From Natronococcus sp. A-GB7 (GTDB lineage: Archaea > Halobacteriota > Halobacteria > Halobacteriales > Natrialbaceae): 64,000 nt of DNA. The stretch lies in NCBI RefSeq assembly GCF_029688865.1, contig NZ_JARUKV010000021.1:1-64000 (forward strand), given 5' to 3'. Shown here piece by piece: positions 53,864 to 63,063 of this stretch. The notes below the pieces were generated by a model. That model did not search any database and was not told the origin of the DNA. It worked only from the letters and a program-made list of their open reading frames with translations. A program made the translations under genes and the position numbers. Numbering within the stretch: position 1 is the first letter of the stretch; every line of letters starts with the position of its first letter.

Positions 53864-54775
53864 TCAGTTCGGGACCGCGAGTTCGGTCTCGAGGGTGCCG
53901 TTCGCGAGCGCCGACCGCACCGTGGCGACGGCGTCGGTCACTTCCGACCCGTTCTCGAGCAACACCGTCTCGCTCGGGAACAGCTGCTCGCCCAGCACCA
54001 GTCCGTGCTCGCGGGCGGTGGAGCCGGTGACCGTCAGGTAGACCCCCAGCCCCGCGTCGGCGATTGCGGCCTCCTCCTCGCGGCCCTCCGTGGGGTAGCG
54101 AAAGTCGACGCCGTCGAGCGTTTTCGTTCCTAGCACGGCCTGTACCAGCCGTTCGTACCGGGGCTCGATACAGAGCGGTCCCTCGTAGCCCTCGAGGAAC
54201 TCCCGGTCGATCGGCGCCTGCTGGGGTGCCGTCTCCGGGGTCGCCATCAGCGTGTGGTAGACGGTGTCGCCGAGGCCCGTGACGACGCGGACGTCGGTGT
54301 CGACGGGGTTGATCCGGGCGTTGACGTCGGCGATCCGATTCAGCGGCTCGGGCCGGAGTTCGACGACCTCCTCGAGGACCAGGTCGGCGCTGTCGAACCC
54401 GAGCGCGAACTCGTGGGTTCGTAGCGCGCGGAACGGCTCCTCGCGGCCGACGAGCTGGATCTCGGTGCCGCTCCCGTCTCCAAGCGGGATCGTGACGCTG
54501 TCGAAGACGATTCGGCGGGGTTTCCCGGCTCGGTCGTCCCGCAGAAGGGTGTACTCGGGCTCGGTCGGGTCGTCGACGGCGCTGTAGGTGGCGAGACGAT
54601 GGTAGACGTCCTCCTCGGCGTCGAGGCGTCCCTTGGTGAGGGCCTTTTCGTGGCGGAGCGTCGAGGTGACGTCGTCCGCGAGGGTCGGCACGTCGAGGCG
54701 CGTTGCGATGCGGTCGAGCACGCACTCGAGCGGGCGACCTTTTCGCGGAACGGCAATCGGAATCGTCTCGCCCAT
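53864..54775 (-). CDS. HisG-like protein of unknown function
   Basis: This 303-residue acidic protein starts with IPIAVPRKGRPLECVLDRIATRLDVP, resembling the N-terminus of ATP phosphoribosyltransferase (HisG), and its second half has PRYERLVQAVLG, YPTEGREEEAAIADAGLGVYLTVTGSTAREHGLVLGEQLFPSETVLLENG, which is patterned like the HisG PRPP-binding end (IVDLVETGTTLxxNGL) but with clear changes. It is therefore a HisG paralogue or a relative with a different job. The true hisG is not in this window. Start 54775 was chosen by family fit. Confidence 0.6.
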   Translation of the reverse strand: MGETIPIAVPRKGRPLECVLDRIATRLDVPTLADDVTSTLRHEKALTKGRLDAEEDVYHRLATYSAVDDPTEPEYTLLRDDRAGKPRRIVFDSVTIPLGDGSGTEIQLVGREEPFRALRTHEFALGFDSADLVLEEVVELRPEPLNRIADVNARINPVDTDVRVVTGLGDTVYHTLMATPETAPQQAPIDREFLEGYEGPLCIEPRYERLVQAVLGTKTLDGVDFRYPTEGREEEAAIADAGLGVYLTVTGSTAREHGLVLGEQLFPSETVLLENGSEVTDAVATVRSALANGTLETELAVPN

Positions 54776-54828
54776 CGACCGGTTCTCGGCCGTCGAGCGG
54801 TAAACGAGTTGCGTTTCAGGAAGGAATG

Positions 54829-55662
54829 CTAGAGGTTCACGCGGTCGCCGATCTCGACGAGCTCGAGCCGCCGCGGATAGTCGAAGCTCTTGGCGTGGTG
54901 GTGGAGCACCTTCGGATCGGACGTGAGTCCGCGCCACATATCCCAGTGGCTGGGCAACAGCGCCTCGAGCTCGAGGTCGGCGGCAGCCTCGACGATCTGG
55001 TTCTCGTCGTTGTACCACCGCGTTCGCTTGGGTTCTCGCGTCTCCTTGTCGGGGATCCGTCCGACGGTGCCGAAGGCGAGCGCGCCGAGGTCGATGTCGT
55101 ACTCCGAGCCGAGCCGCTCGAACTCGTCGGACGGTTTGGTGTCGCCGCCGTGGAAGAAGGTGCCGGCCTCGTGTTCGACGACGTAGCTGACGGGGTGGGT
55201 CGCGTCGGGGTCGTTCGCCTCCTCGACGTGGACCGTGAATTCGCCGATCTCGATCGTCTCGCCCTCCTCGACCTCGACGAGCTGGTCGCCGTCGACGTCG
55301 TACTCCTCGGTCCAGGATTCGTCCTCGCGGGCGACGGTCAGGCTGTCGTCGGGTGCGTAGAACGTGGCTCCCGTGTTCTCGAGGATCGGCGCCTGACTCG
55401 GCCCGTGGACGTGGTCGGTGTGTTCGTGAGTCGCGAGGACGGCGTCGGTCTCGGCGATGTCCTCGGGATCGAACGGAACCGGGATCATCCGCACCGTTCG
55501 GGGCGGATCGCCCAGCCCGACGTACGGATCGATGAAGACGGTCGTCCCGTCGCTACCCTTGAGCACGAATCCGTTACAGCCGAGGTACCAGACGGCGACG
55601 CCGTCGGGTGCGGCGTCCTCGATCTCGCGGACGAGCCAGTCGTCCCAGTCGCTGGTTGTCAT
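54829..55662 (-). CDS. Metallo-beta-lactamase fold hydrolase (UlaG-like)
   Basis: This 277-residue protein has the MBL fold with metal motif THEHTDHVHG (near residue 77), the HGGDTKPSDEF aspartate site and a C-terminal histidine in LLPSHWDMWRG. It resembles the UlaG-type L-ascorbate-6-phosphate lactonase branch, though that function is not implied. It lies 53 bp upstream of the HisG-like gene on the same strand. ATG 55662 gives the family start. Confidence 0.85.
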   Translation of the reverse strand: MTTSDWDDWLVREIEDAAPDGVAVWYLGCNGFVLKGSDGTTVFIDPYVGLGDPPRTVRMIPVPFDPEDIAETDAVLATHEHTDHVHGPSQAPILENTGATFYAPDDSLTVAREDESWTEEYDVDGDQLVEVEEGETIEIGEFTVHVEEANDPDATHPVSYVVEHEAGTFFHGGDTKPSDEFERLGSEYDIDLGALAFGTVGRIPDKETREPKRTRWYNDENQIVEAAADLELEALLPSHWDMWRGLTSDPKVLHHHAKSFDYPRRLELVEIGDRVNL

Positions 55663-55840
55663 ACTCGAGGATGTGCGAACCGACTGGGTAAGTGTTGTGT
55701 CTCTCGGCTCGGTATCGGTCGACCCGCCGGCTCTCGAGACTCTCTGACCGGCAGCTGTCTTTATGCTCACCTGTTATTAATCACGCACCTTCTATTGCCA
55801 GGCGAGAGTTAATGAAGGAATCCGTTCGTGTGGTGCTCGT

Positions 55841-56650
55841 ATGTCGAACGACTCGATCCTCCCGACCGGACAGCGACGCGACGTGCTCCAGACCATCGGC
55901 GGGCTCACCGGGCTCGCGCTGATCGGTTCGACGTCGGCGGCCGGCGCTGGCGACGACGCCGACGGCGCAGAACACGGCGCGGTCGAGAACGGTCGGTACG
56001 CGCTTCCCGAACTCCCCTACGAGTACGACGCCCTCGAGCCCCACATCGACGAACGGATCATGGAACTCCACCACAGCGTCCACCACCAGGGGTACGTCGA
56101 CGGCGCCAACGCCGCCCTCGATACGTTCGAGGAGATGCGAGCGGAAAGCGACTACGAGGACGTCAAGGCCGCAAAGCGGGACTACTCGTTTAACCTCTCG
56201 GGCCACATCAACCACACCATCTTCTGGCAGAACATGAGCCCCGACGGCGGCGGCGAGCCGGACGGCGAACTCGGGGCCGCGATCGACGAGCAGTTCGGGT
56301 CGTTCGAGGCGTTCCGCGAGGAGTTCACCGCCGCGGCCGAGAACGTCGAGAGCAACGGGTGGGCCATGCTGTTCTACGAACCGGTCGCCGACCTGCTGGT
56401 GATCGGCCAGGTCGAATCGCAAAACGGGCTGGCCCACCAGGGATCGATCCCGATCCTGACGCTCGACGTCTGGGAGCACGCCTACTACCTCCAGTACGAG
56501 AACGAGCGCGGGAGCTACGTCGAGGAGTGGTGGAACGTCGTCGACTGGGACGACGTCTGCGATCGCTACGAGTTCCTGACCCAGACTCGAGCCGACGAGG
56601 TGTCGGAGGGGAAGGCCCACGAGGACAAGGACACGGATTACGAGGAGTAG
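55841..56650 (+). CDS. sod: Iron/manganese superoxide dismutase with export-type N-terminus
   Basis: This 269-residue enzyme has the SOD fold: LPELPYEYDALEPHIDERIMELHHSVHHQGYVDG (metal ligand His), NLSGHINHTIFWQNMSP (His), and ILTLDVWEHAYYLQYENERGSYVEEWW (Asp, His). Unusually, about 50 residues precede it, including GQRRDVLQTIGGLTGLALIGSTSAAGA, a twin-arginine-like signal. The enzyme may therefore act outside the cell, or be cell-surface located, unlike the usual cytoplasmic SOD. The metal (Fe or Mn) cannot be told by eye. Confidence 0.92.
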   Translation: MSNDSILPTGQRRDVLQTIGGLTGLALIGSTSAAGAGDDADGAEHGAVENGRYALPELPYEYDALEPHIDERIMELHHSVHHQGYVDGANAALDTFEEMRAESDYEDVKAAKRDYSFNLSGHINHTIFWQNMSPDGGGEPDGELGAAIDEQFGSFEAFREEFTAAAENVESNGWAMLFYEPVADLLVIGQVESQNGLAHQGSIPILTLDVWEHAYYLQYENERGSYVEEWWNVVDWDDVCDRYEFLTQTRADEVSEGKAHEDKDTDYEE

Positions 56651-56744
56651 CCGACTTCGGGAGTCGCCGTCACGAATAGGGAAGTGGATACCGCGGCCGA
56701 CTGCGAGTTCGATCGGTCGGTTCTCGAGATCCCGGACGTCGGCC

Positions 56745-57794
56745 CTACCAGGTGCCGTGGAACGTGTCGAAAGAGAGGTCCTCGAGCGGTTTGTTGCCGA
56801 CGGCGATCTCGTACTCGCCGGGCGTGAGCATCGGCTTGTGGAACTGCGGGCCGTCGTCGGTCGTGATGCGGGGACAGCCGGTGTTGACGAACGCGTCCAT
56901 ATCGAAGTTCCGCAGGCGGTCGGGCGTGACCTCGTCCATCGTGATGAGGTAGGCGTCGTCGTTGTCTGCGAGGATCTCCTGGGCCTGATCCCAGCGACCC
57001 TGTCCGATCTTCGTACAGAAGATGACGCCCCACTTCTGGGCGTCCATCGCCTTGTGGACCGACGCGTAGCGCTGTTTCAGGAACTTTTCGGTATCGGCGA
57101 CGGTGACGACGTTGTTGACGGGGTCGGCGATGACGACGTGTTTCTCTGGGTGTTCCATCGCCAGCCCGAGCGGGTGGAACTTCCCGCCGCCGACGTACAG
57201 CACCTGGTCGGCGGGGACGTCGGCGCTGGCGTAGTTACAGCCGAGCACTTGGCCCTCGTGGGTGAGTCGCTCGTCGCCGCGACGACTCTGGACCTCGTAG
57301 CCTCGCTCCTCGAGGAACTCGGTCATCTCATCGTAGCGGTTCATGTGTTGGGCGGTCGTGACGAGACCGACGCCCTCCGTCTCGTCGGGATCCTCGAGCG
57401 TGTCGAGGGCCTCCTCCATGATCGGTTGGACCTCGACGTTCGAGAACAGCGGCACGTAGATCACCTTGTCCGTGTTCTTCATCGGCGAGTGGCCGAAGTG
57501 GACGAACACGTCGGTGCGTTTCATCAGGTAGGTGTCGAGGTCGCAGGCGCCGTAACACGGCTGGCCCGAGAGCATGAACGTCACGTCGTCGCCGGCCAGC
57601 TCCCGGAGGTCGTCGGCCACCTTCGGCCCGCGGCGTTTCAGTCCCTCCGGGAACTGCAGGCCGACGGTCTCGGCGTCGCGTTCGTCGATCGCCTCGATGA
57701 TTCGCTCGAGTTCGTAGTCCCACTCCCGGTCGTGCTTGAGGCTCATCCCCACGTTTCTGAGGTCTCCCTCACTGTACTCCGACTCCTGGCTCAT
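56745..57794 (-). CDS. dph2: Diphthamide synthesis radical enzyme Dph2
   Basis: This 349-residue enzyme makes the first step of diphthamide on elongation factor 2, using an unusual [4Fe-4S] cluster and SAM. The three cluster cysteines are in CYGACD (about 80-84), LGCNYAS (about 187) and NTGCPRI (about 315). Other landmarks are GLQFPEGLKRRGPKVADDL and YVGGGKFHPLGLAM. It is on the opposite strand to sod (convergent). It shares a promoter-rich AT region with the divergent membrane protein. Confidence 0.94.
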   Translation of the reverse strand: MSQESEYSEGDLRNVGMSLKHDREWDYELERIIEAIDERDAETVGLQFPEGLKRRGPKVADDLRELAGDDVTFMLSGQPCYGACDLDTYLMKRTDVFVHFGHSPMKNTDKVIYVPLFSNVEVQPIMEEALDTLEDPDETEGVGLVTTAQHMNRYDEMTEFLEERGYEVQSRRGDERLTHEGQVLGCNYASADVPADQVLYVGGGKFHPLGLAMEHPEKHVVIADPVNNVVTVADTEKFLKQRYASVHKAMDAQKWGVIFCTKIGQGRWDQAQEILADNDDAYLITMDEVTPDRLRNFDMDAFVNTGCPRITTDDGPQFHKPMLTPGEYEIAVGNKPLEDLSFDTFHGTW

Positions 57795-57871
57795 TGTCTC
57801 CGGTTACGGCCACGGACGTATAACGGCGGCGCTTCCCGGACGATCGCCGATCACTCCGATTCGGAAACACT

Positions 57872-57888
57872 CTATATTTTATATATTA
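57872..57888 (+). promoter_or_regulatory. TATA-like box ahead of the DUF7139-type gene
   Basis: The stretch ctatattttatatatta is the strongest AT block nearby. It lies about 28 nt before a four-codon mini-frame (57904-57918) and about 50 nt before the ATG at 57932, so the transcript would start at or near the mini-frame. Confidence 0.55.
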
Positions 57889-57903
57889 CTGAACCAAAAA
57901 GTC

Positions 57904-57918
57904 ATGGTGATGGAGTAA
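57904..57918 (+). other. Four-codon leader frame
   Basis: atg gtg atg gag taa, placed about where the TATA box predicts the transcript start, 14 nt ahead of the next ATG at 57932. It might be a leader mini-ORF or simply chance. Confidence 0.3.
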
Positions 57919-57931
57919 AAATCAGGGAGGC

Positions 57932-58843
57932 ATGACAACGGAACAGTCCCCTGACGGCTACCTCCTCGAGCTCTACCGGCGGTACGTCGGCGAGCCCGAG
58001 GGGTACACCGACGTCTACGTCGGGTTTGGCCTCTTCTTCGGCGGAATCGGGATCGGAGCGACGGCCCTCCTGCTTTTCCTCTGGGGTAGCACCCACGAGG
58101 CACGAACCCTCGAGAGCGCCTACTACGACCTGCTCCAGCCGGCGTACGCGCTGGGGCTGCTGTCGCTGCCGGCGACGATGCTCGGCGTGGTCGTCCTGTT
58201 GCCCTCCGATCGGCGGACGCTGTACGCCGCGGCCGGCGGTGCGACGATTACGGCCCTCGCGGTCGCCGGCTTCCTGTACGCGTACCCGTATCACTGGTAC
58301 TTCGTCGGCGACGTCGACTACACGGTCGAGGTCGTCACCGCGTACGCGGTCGGTCTCACCGGGCTCGTCGCCTCGACCGGCGCGGCGCTGGTCGGCCACT
58401 ACCTCGAGCTGGCGCGCCGGGCGGAGTCGGCCGAAGCCGACGAGGGAGACGACGCCGACGACGGACTCACGATGGCGGACATCCGCGAGGACATCGACGC
58501 GGCGATGGCCAGCGTCGACCTCTCCTGGGGCGGCGTCGAGAAGACCGACCACAAGCGCCTCGAGTTCGACGACGACGGGTTCGACGACGTCTCGATGGAT
58601 CCCGGGCAGGGGACGACGACGACCCGTTCGTCGGGGGTCGACGACGCCGTCGCGGGTCTGAAAGGACTCCAGGGCCGGGAGACGAAGACGACGGCCTCGA
58701 GCTCGACCGTCGACGACCAGACGGCGAAGCTGACCGAACTCCGGGAGCGAAAGCGGGAGGAGCGAAACCAAACCGATGCCGGCTCGAACGGCGTCCTGGG
58801 CGGGGTAGTCGCTCGCGTCCGCGCGCTGCTCGAGCGCTCGTAG
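57932..58843 (+). CDS. Membrane protein adjacent to the actin-like gene
   Basis: This 303-residue protein has four predicted membrane helices in the first half (near residues 29-50, 66-87, 92-118 and 128-152) and a long acidic cytoplasmic tail (about 165-303) with a C-terminal basic/amphipathic segment (TAKLTELRERKREERNQTDAGSNGVLGGVVARVRALLERS). I recall the family as a haloarchaeal DUF, probably DUF7139. It is directly upstream of the actin-like gene on the same strand (82 bp). Its tail could contact cytoplasmic filaments; this is speculation. Confidence 0.75.
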   Translation: MTTEQSPDGYLLELYRRYVGEPEGYTDVYVGFGLFFGGIGIGATALLLFLWGSTHEARTLESAYYDLLQPAYALGLLSLPATMLGVVVLLPSDRRTLYAAAGGATITALAVAGFLYAYPYHWYFVGDVDYTVEVVTAYAVGLTGLVASTGAALVGHYLELARRAESAEADEGDDADDGLTMADIREDIDAAMASVDLSWGGVEKTDHKRLEFDDDGFDDVSMDPGQGTTTTRSSGVDDAVAGLKGLQGRETKTTASSSTVDDQTAKLTELRERKREERNQTDAGSNGVLGGVVARVRALLERS

Positions 58844-58890
58844 TCCGCCGCTTCTTCCCGTACAGTTCATAAATCAATACATTCTCGCCA

Positions 58891-58903
58891 TTAAACTTAT
58901 AAC
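58891..58903 (+). promoter_or_regulatory. Promoter of the actin-like gene
   Basis: ttaaacttataac, centred about 29 nt upstream of the ATG at 58925, the spacing of a leaderless transcript. The actin-like gene can therefore be transcribed independently of the membrane-protein gene. Confidence 0.6.
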
Positions 58904-58924
58904 CTGATAGGTACGTTCCCCGGT

Positions 58925-59968
58925 ATGGCCAAAGGCCTAGACGTCGGCACGATGAACATCCTGTCGGCACAGCAGGACGGAAACGACACGGTGTTCGTAC
59001 AGCAGCGCAACTCCTTCGTGGAGATCGGCTACTCGGATATGGCCGAGCAGATGCTCGCCCGGAGCGAGGTTCTGCATATCCGCAAGGACGACAAGGTGTA
59101 CGTCGTCGGCGACGACGCCCTGAACTTCGCGAACATCTTCAACAAGGAGACCCGCCGCCCGATGAAACACGGGATCCTCTCGAACGACGAGCAGAGCGCG
59201 ATCCCGATGATGAAACTCATCATCCAGCAGGTCGTCGGCGAGCCCGACCGCCCCGGCGAGAAGGTGTACTTCTCGACGCCCGCGGATCCGATCGACTCGG
59301 AGCTCTCGACGCTGTACCACCAGAAGACGATCGAGTCGTTCCTCGACGATATGGGGTACGACGCCGAACCGATCAACGAGGGGATGTCCGTCATCTACAG
59401 CGAGCTCGCGGACAACAACTTCACCGGGCTGGGGATCAGCTTCGGCGCCGGGATGACGAACGTCTGCCTGGCGTACTACGCGGTACCGGTGATGAAGTTC
59501 TCGGTCGCCCGCGGGGGCGACTGGGTCGACGAGCAGGCCGCCCGCGCGACCGGAACGCCCGTCGACAAGGTCACCTCGATCAAGGAGGACGACTTCGAAC
59601 TCGACTTCACGACCGACGTCGGCGGCGTGGAGGGTGCGCTGTCGATCTACTATGAGAACCTGCTCGACTACGTCATCGAGAACATCGTCAGCGAGGTCGA
59701 CGAGGAAGACATCGAGGAAGGACTCGACATCCCCGTCGTCGTCACGGGCGGGACTTCGAGCCCGCGCGGCTTCGAGAAGCTGTTCCGCGACCACCTGCGG
59801 GAGGCGAGCATCCCGTTCTCGATCAGCGGCGTCTCCCACGCCAGCGAACCGCTGTACAGCGTCGCCCGTGGTGGACTGGTCGCCGCCCGATCCGACGAGG
59901 ACGTCGGTCTCGACGAGTCCGATCCCGAACCGGAACCGGAAGCGGAACCGGCCCCGCCGAGCGAGTGA
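58925..59968 (+). CDS. Salactin-like archaeal actin homologue
   Basis: This 347-residue protein of the actin/Hsp70/MreB ATPase superfamily shows phosphate-1 loop [14 protein letters not shown] (residues 3-16), phosphate-2 [20 protein letters not shown] (about 168-187), and adenosine-type motif [17 protein letters not shown] (about 270-286). It looks like the haloarchaeal salactin group, dynamic filament proteins described from Halobacterium, with a proline/glutamate-rich C-terminal tail ([18 protein letters not shown]). Polymerisation is inferred from the family. Its upstream neighbour encodes a membrane protein with a large cytoplasmic tail. Confidence 0.85.
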   Translation: MAKGLDVGTMNILSAQQDGNDTVFVQQRNSFVEIGYSDMAEQMLARSEVLHIRKDDKVYVVGDDALNFANIFNKETRRPMKHGILSNDEQSAIPMMKLIIQQVVGEPDRPGEKVYFSTPADPIDSELSTLYHQKTIESFLDDMGYDAEPINEGMSVIYSELADNNFTGLGISFGAGMTNVCLAYYAVPVMKFSVARGGDWVDEQAARATGTPVDKVTSIKEDDFELDFTTDVGGVEGALSIYYENLLDYVIENIVSEVDEEDIEEGLDIPVVVTGGTSSPRGFEKLFRDHLREASIPFSISGVSHASEPLYSVARGGLVAARSDEDVGLDESDPEPEPEAEPAPPSE

Positions 59969-60178
59969 GGCGCTGCGGGCTGTCTTCGCACTGAACGTTT
60001 TCTCGAGCCGGCCCGTTCGTGCTCCGGGCTGGCTCGGTACGCCGTTTTCGACCGAAAAGCGTCCGTTGGCGTCGTTCTCGTCGGTCGATCGCCGTCCCCG
60101 AGGCTCGCCGTTCAGCGTCGCTGTATTACTCTTGGGCATCAGAAATGTTTTTGTATGCAGGCCATGTATGCACTCGCA

Positions 60179-60580
60179 ATGAGCACGACGTCCGGCCCCG
60201 AACTCGAGTCGCCGATCGACCGCTGTCGACCCGCAGACGTCACGCCCGTCACGATCGAGGCGACCGCACTGGAATCGACCGCACCGGAGTACCTCCGGGA
60301 TCTCAAGCGCGACCTGCACGGCGAGGGGCTCTCGCCGACCGAACTCACCCTCGAGGCCTGTTTCGACGAGGACTGCTCGCTCGCCACCCAGGACGAGGTC
60401 GACCGCATCCGGAGCTACGTCCGCGCCGGCGCGTTCCTCGGCGTCGACTCGGTGACGGTGTCGGCCGACGCCGTCGCGAACGCCGAGAAGGTCCGTCCCG
60501 CGATCGCAGCCTGCGCCGAGCGCGCGGACCGAGAGGGAATCGCGCTCGAACTCGACGCACCCATTACGCTCGAGGGCTGA
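60179..60580 (+). CDS. Acidic hypothetical protein
   Basis: This 133-residue acidic protein, alpha/beta in pattern (PVTIEATALESTAPEYLRDLKRDLHGEGLSPTELTLEACFDEDCSLATQDEVDRIRSYVRAGAFLGVDSVTVSADAV), has no catalytic motif I recognise. Start 60179 follows a T-rich atgtttttgta (about 60143-60153) at leaderless distance; a start at 60155 would lie too close to it. It ends 10 bp before the methyltransferase gene and is likely co-transcribed with it. Confidence 0.65.
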   Translation: MSTTSGPELESPIDRCRPADVTPVTIEATALESTAPEYLRDLKRDLHGEGLSPTELTLEACFDEDCSLATQDEVDRIRSYVRAGAFLGVDSVTVSADAVANAEKVRPAIAACAERADREGIALELDAPITLEG

Positions 60581-60590
60581 CGCCGGCGTA

Positions 60591-61214
60591 ATGTCCGGTC
60601 CCTCCCGGCGCACGCTCGCCCGTCGGCTCGAGTCGCTGGCCGACTTCGCCGAGCCGTCGGCCTCGCTCGAACAGTACCTGACGCCGCCGGAGATCGCCGC
60701 CCACATCTGTCACCTCGCCGGACTCCAGAACGACCTCGAGCGGCCCGTCGTCGATCTGGGCACCGGCACCGGAATGCTCGCGATCGGCGCCGCCCTGGCC
60801 GGCGCCGACCGCGTCGTCGGAATGGACGTCGACACTGACGCGCTCGCGCTGGCCCGGGAGAACGCCGGGCGTGTCGGCGTCGCCGACCGTCTCGACTGGC
60901 TCCGTGGCGACGCGACGCGGGTGCCGCTGGTTCCCGCGGAGGCGACCGTCGTCTCGAACCCCCCCTTCGGTGCCCAGCGGGGCAACCGCCACGCCGATCG
61001 AGCCTTCCTCGAGACCGCCCGGGAGATCGGGGCCGTCTCCTATACGATCCACAACGAGGGGAGTCAGTCGTTCGTCGAGTCGTTCGTTGCCGACGCCGGC
61101 GGCGCCGTCACCCACGCGTTTCGCGCCGAGTTCCCGATCGAGAGGCGCTTTGACTTTCACACCGAGAGCGAGCGCACGCTCGAGGCCGAGGTCTTCCGGA
61201 TCGAGTGGGATTAG
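60591..61214 (+). CDS. METTL5-like RNA N6-adenine methyltransferase
   Basis: This 207-residue SAM-dependent methyltransferase has motif I PVVDLGTGTGMLAIGAALAG (about 44-63), the acidic ribose-contact MDVDTDALALARENA and the catalytic NPPFG (about 124-128). Archaeal relatives of METTL5 methylate adenine in 18S/16S-type rRNA; the target here is inferred. It overlaps the convergent rhomboid gene by 4 bp. Confidence 0.88.
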   Translation: MSGPSRRTLARRLESLADFAEPSASLEQYLTPPEIAAHICHLAGLQNDLERPVVDLGTGTGMLAIGAALAGADRVVGMDVDTDALALARENAGRVGVADRLDWLRGDATRVPLVPAEATVVSNPPFGAQRGNRHADRAFLETAREIGAVSYTIHNEGSQSFVESFVADAGGAVTHAFRAEFPIERRFDFHTESERTLEAEVFRIEWD

Positions 61215-62971
61215 TCGTACGTCTCCTCGGCTGCGACCGGAACCTCGGTTCCGTTCGACACCGCGTAGATCGCCCCGTTCTCGCGTTCGAACGCGAGCCC
61301 GTCCGCGGTTGCCGACTCGTTCTCATCGGGTACCGGAACGGTCGTACTCTCGTCTTCGTCCGGTTCCGCCACCTCGAGCAGGAACTCGCCGTCTTCGGTC
61401 GCGACGGTCACGTTTCGGCCGTCGATCCGCGCGTCGGCGGTCGACTCGTTCGACTCGTGGGCGAGCTGGCGGTCCTCGCCGCCGCCCTCGATCCAGACCT
61501 GGTAGACCGTCTCGTTGCCGACGGGCTCCCAGCCGGTTCGCTCGACGGTGACGCCCTCCCGCCAGCCCGGCCCGCCGACGTACACCGTCTCCTCGCCGCT
61601 GAACGCGAGCTGCTGGCTCGTCACTGCGTCGAGCCAGACCTGGTGGCGGTCGTTCGAGACGATCACCCCGCTGGACTCCATCGAAACGGCCTCCTCGAGG
61701 GGACCGACGGCGACGGGCGAGACGAGCTGGTTCTGGGCGCCCTCCTCGTAGCTGACGGTGTAGCCCTCGATCTCGACGGCGGCGTCGGCGGTCGTCTCCC
61801 CGTCGATCACGAGGAGGTTCGTGGGGACGGCGACGCCGGCCAGCGACGCGGTGACGAGCAGGACGGCAAGAAACGCCGCTCGCCTGTGGTGGCGACGCTC
61901 GGTGCTCGCCACTCCGCCGGCGATGGCGGCGACGCGCTCGAGCCGAGCCCCGGTTCGGTCCGCGCTCTGCCGGGCGAGCTCGACGGCCCTGTCGGTCGCT
62001 GTTCGATCCGGTTCGTCCCGTCGGAGACGAGACGGGAGCAGCGGGGTTGCGGAGCCGGTGACGGCGACCGTGACGACGACCGCGAGGATCGCGACGACGA
62101 CGACCCCGGGCCCACGCAGCAGGACGAACGTGTTCTCGCCGCCGAACCAGTAGATCGCCCACAGCGACTTGCCGAACCCGAACAGCAGGACGGCTAGCCA
62201 GAGGTGTAGCGGGTTCGGGCGTCGGTTCCGTCGCTCGAGTACCACCACGCCGAGAACGATTCCGATGAAGAAGCCGAGGCCGTGGCCCTGGATGGCGATC
62301 GTCGCCCACGACGGCGGTCCCGGAGGACTCGCCTCGGCGACGTGGACGCTGATCGGACTCTGTAGGGCTCGCAACACCGTCAGCAGCGCCCCCTGTAATC
62401 CGACCGTTCCGATCAGGGTCGCGATCGGGTAGTGGACGATCGCGAAGCCGGCGAACGCGAAGACGATCCCCGAGAAGCCGATCACCGGGCCGAGCGCGAA
62501 GAGGCTGGTCGCCAGCCCGACCGCGACGACGACGAGCGGGAAGACGACCAGCGCGCGCACTCGAGGGTCGGCCAGCCGCGAGTCCCGTTCGTCGTCTTCG
62601 GGGTAGTGCCCCCAGGCGTACTCGGCGATCGGCGCGACGATCGCGGCCCCGGCCAGATTTCCAAGCAGGTGGCTCGGGCCGGCATGAGAGAACGACGCGG
62701 TGAGCATCCCCAGCGGGGCGAAGTACGACCAGGCGCGGTAGGGGATCGTGACGGGATCGGCGAAGTCGGTGACTCCGTCCTGGACGAACAGGTAGACACA
62801 GCACACCCCGACGAGAACGACGATCGACCCCCAGGGAACGCCCCAGACGAGCCGAGCCCGTGCGGCCTCGCCCCAGGGCCGTTCCGGACGGTACAGTCGC
62901 CTGACGACCGCCACTGAACCCAGCAGCGTCGCCAGCACGACGAGTCCGAAACCGACCGCGATCGGATCCAT
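61211..62971 (-). CDS. Rhomboid intramembrane protease with a large C-terminal domain
   Basis: This 586-residue protein has a rhomboid core in the first 320 residues: HLLGNL (H101, N105), the catalytic serine S167 in GFSGIVFAF, and catalytic H230 in [10 protein letters not shown], with six to seven membrane helices. After a further helix (about 388) it carries a long hydrophilic, acidic, beta-rich domain (about 410-586) of unknown role, likely outside the cell. Such an extension is not part of the minimal rhomboid. ATG 62971 fits the membrane start. Confidence 0.9.
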   Translation of the reverse strand: MDPIAVGFGLVVLATLLGSVAVVRRLYRPERPWGEAARARLVWGVPWGSIVVLVGVCCVYLFVQDGVTDFADPVTIPYRAWSYFAPLGMLTASFSHAGPSHLLGNLAGAAIVAPIAEYAWGHYPEDDERDSRLADPRVRALVVFPLVVVAVGLATSLFALGPVIGFSGIVFAFAGFAIVHYPIATLIGTVGLQGALLTVLRALQSPISVHVAEASPPGPPSWATIAIQGHGLGFFIGIVLGVVVLERRNRRPNPLHLWLAVLLFGFGKSLWAIYWFGGENTFVLLRGPGVVVVAILAVVVTVAVTGSATPLLPSRLRRDEPDRTATDRAVELARQSADRTGARLERVAAIAGGVASTERRHHRRAAFLAVLLVTASLAGVAVPTNLLVIDGETTADAAVEIEGYTVSYEEGAQNQLVSPVAVGPLEEAVSMESSGVIVSNDRHQVWLDAVTSQQLAFSGEETVYVGGPGWREGVTVERTGWEPVGNETVYQVWIEGGGEDRQLAHESNESTADARIDGRNVTVATEDGEFLLEVAEPDEDESTTVPVPDENESATADGLAFERENGAIYAVSNGTEVPVAAEETYD

Positions 62972-63063
62972 ACCCTGTGGTTCGACCGAACCCGTATAGG
63001 AATTGCTGCCGCGCAGGGGTCGAAAAGGAAAGGTACAAGCGGCCGACGACCCCACGAACGGGT

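Noticed and set aside
53581-54030. 149-residue plus-strand frame with an acidic start (MPIYEIPGSISAVEIGD).
   Set aside because: It becomes Arg-rich where it runs antisense through the HisG-like gene; only a short AT-rich patch precedes it.
58937-60706. 589-residue minus-strand frame opposite the actin-like gene.
   Set aside because: It runs across the actin-like gene and beyond into unrelated DNA, with no domain I recognise.
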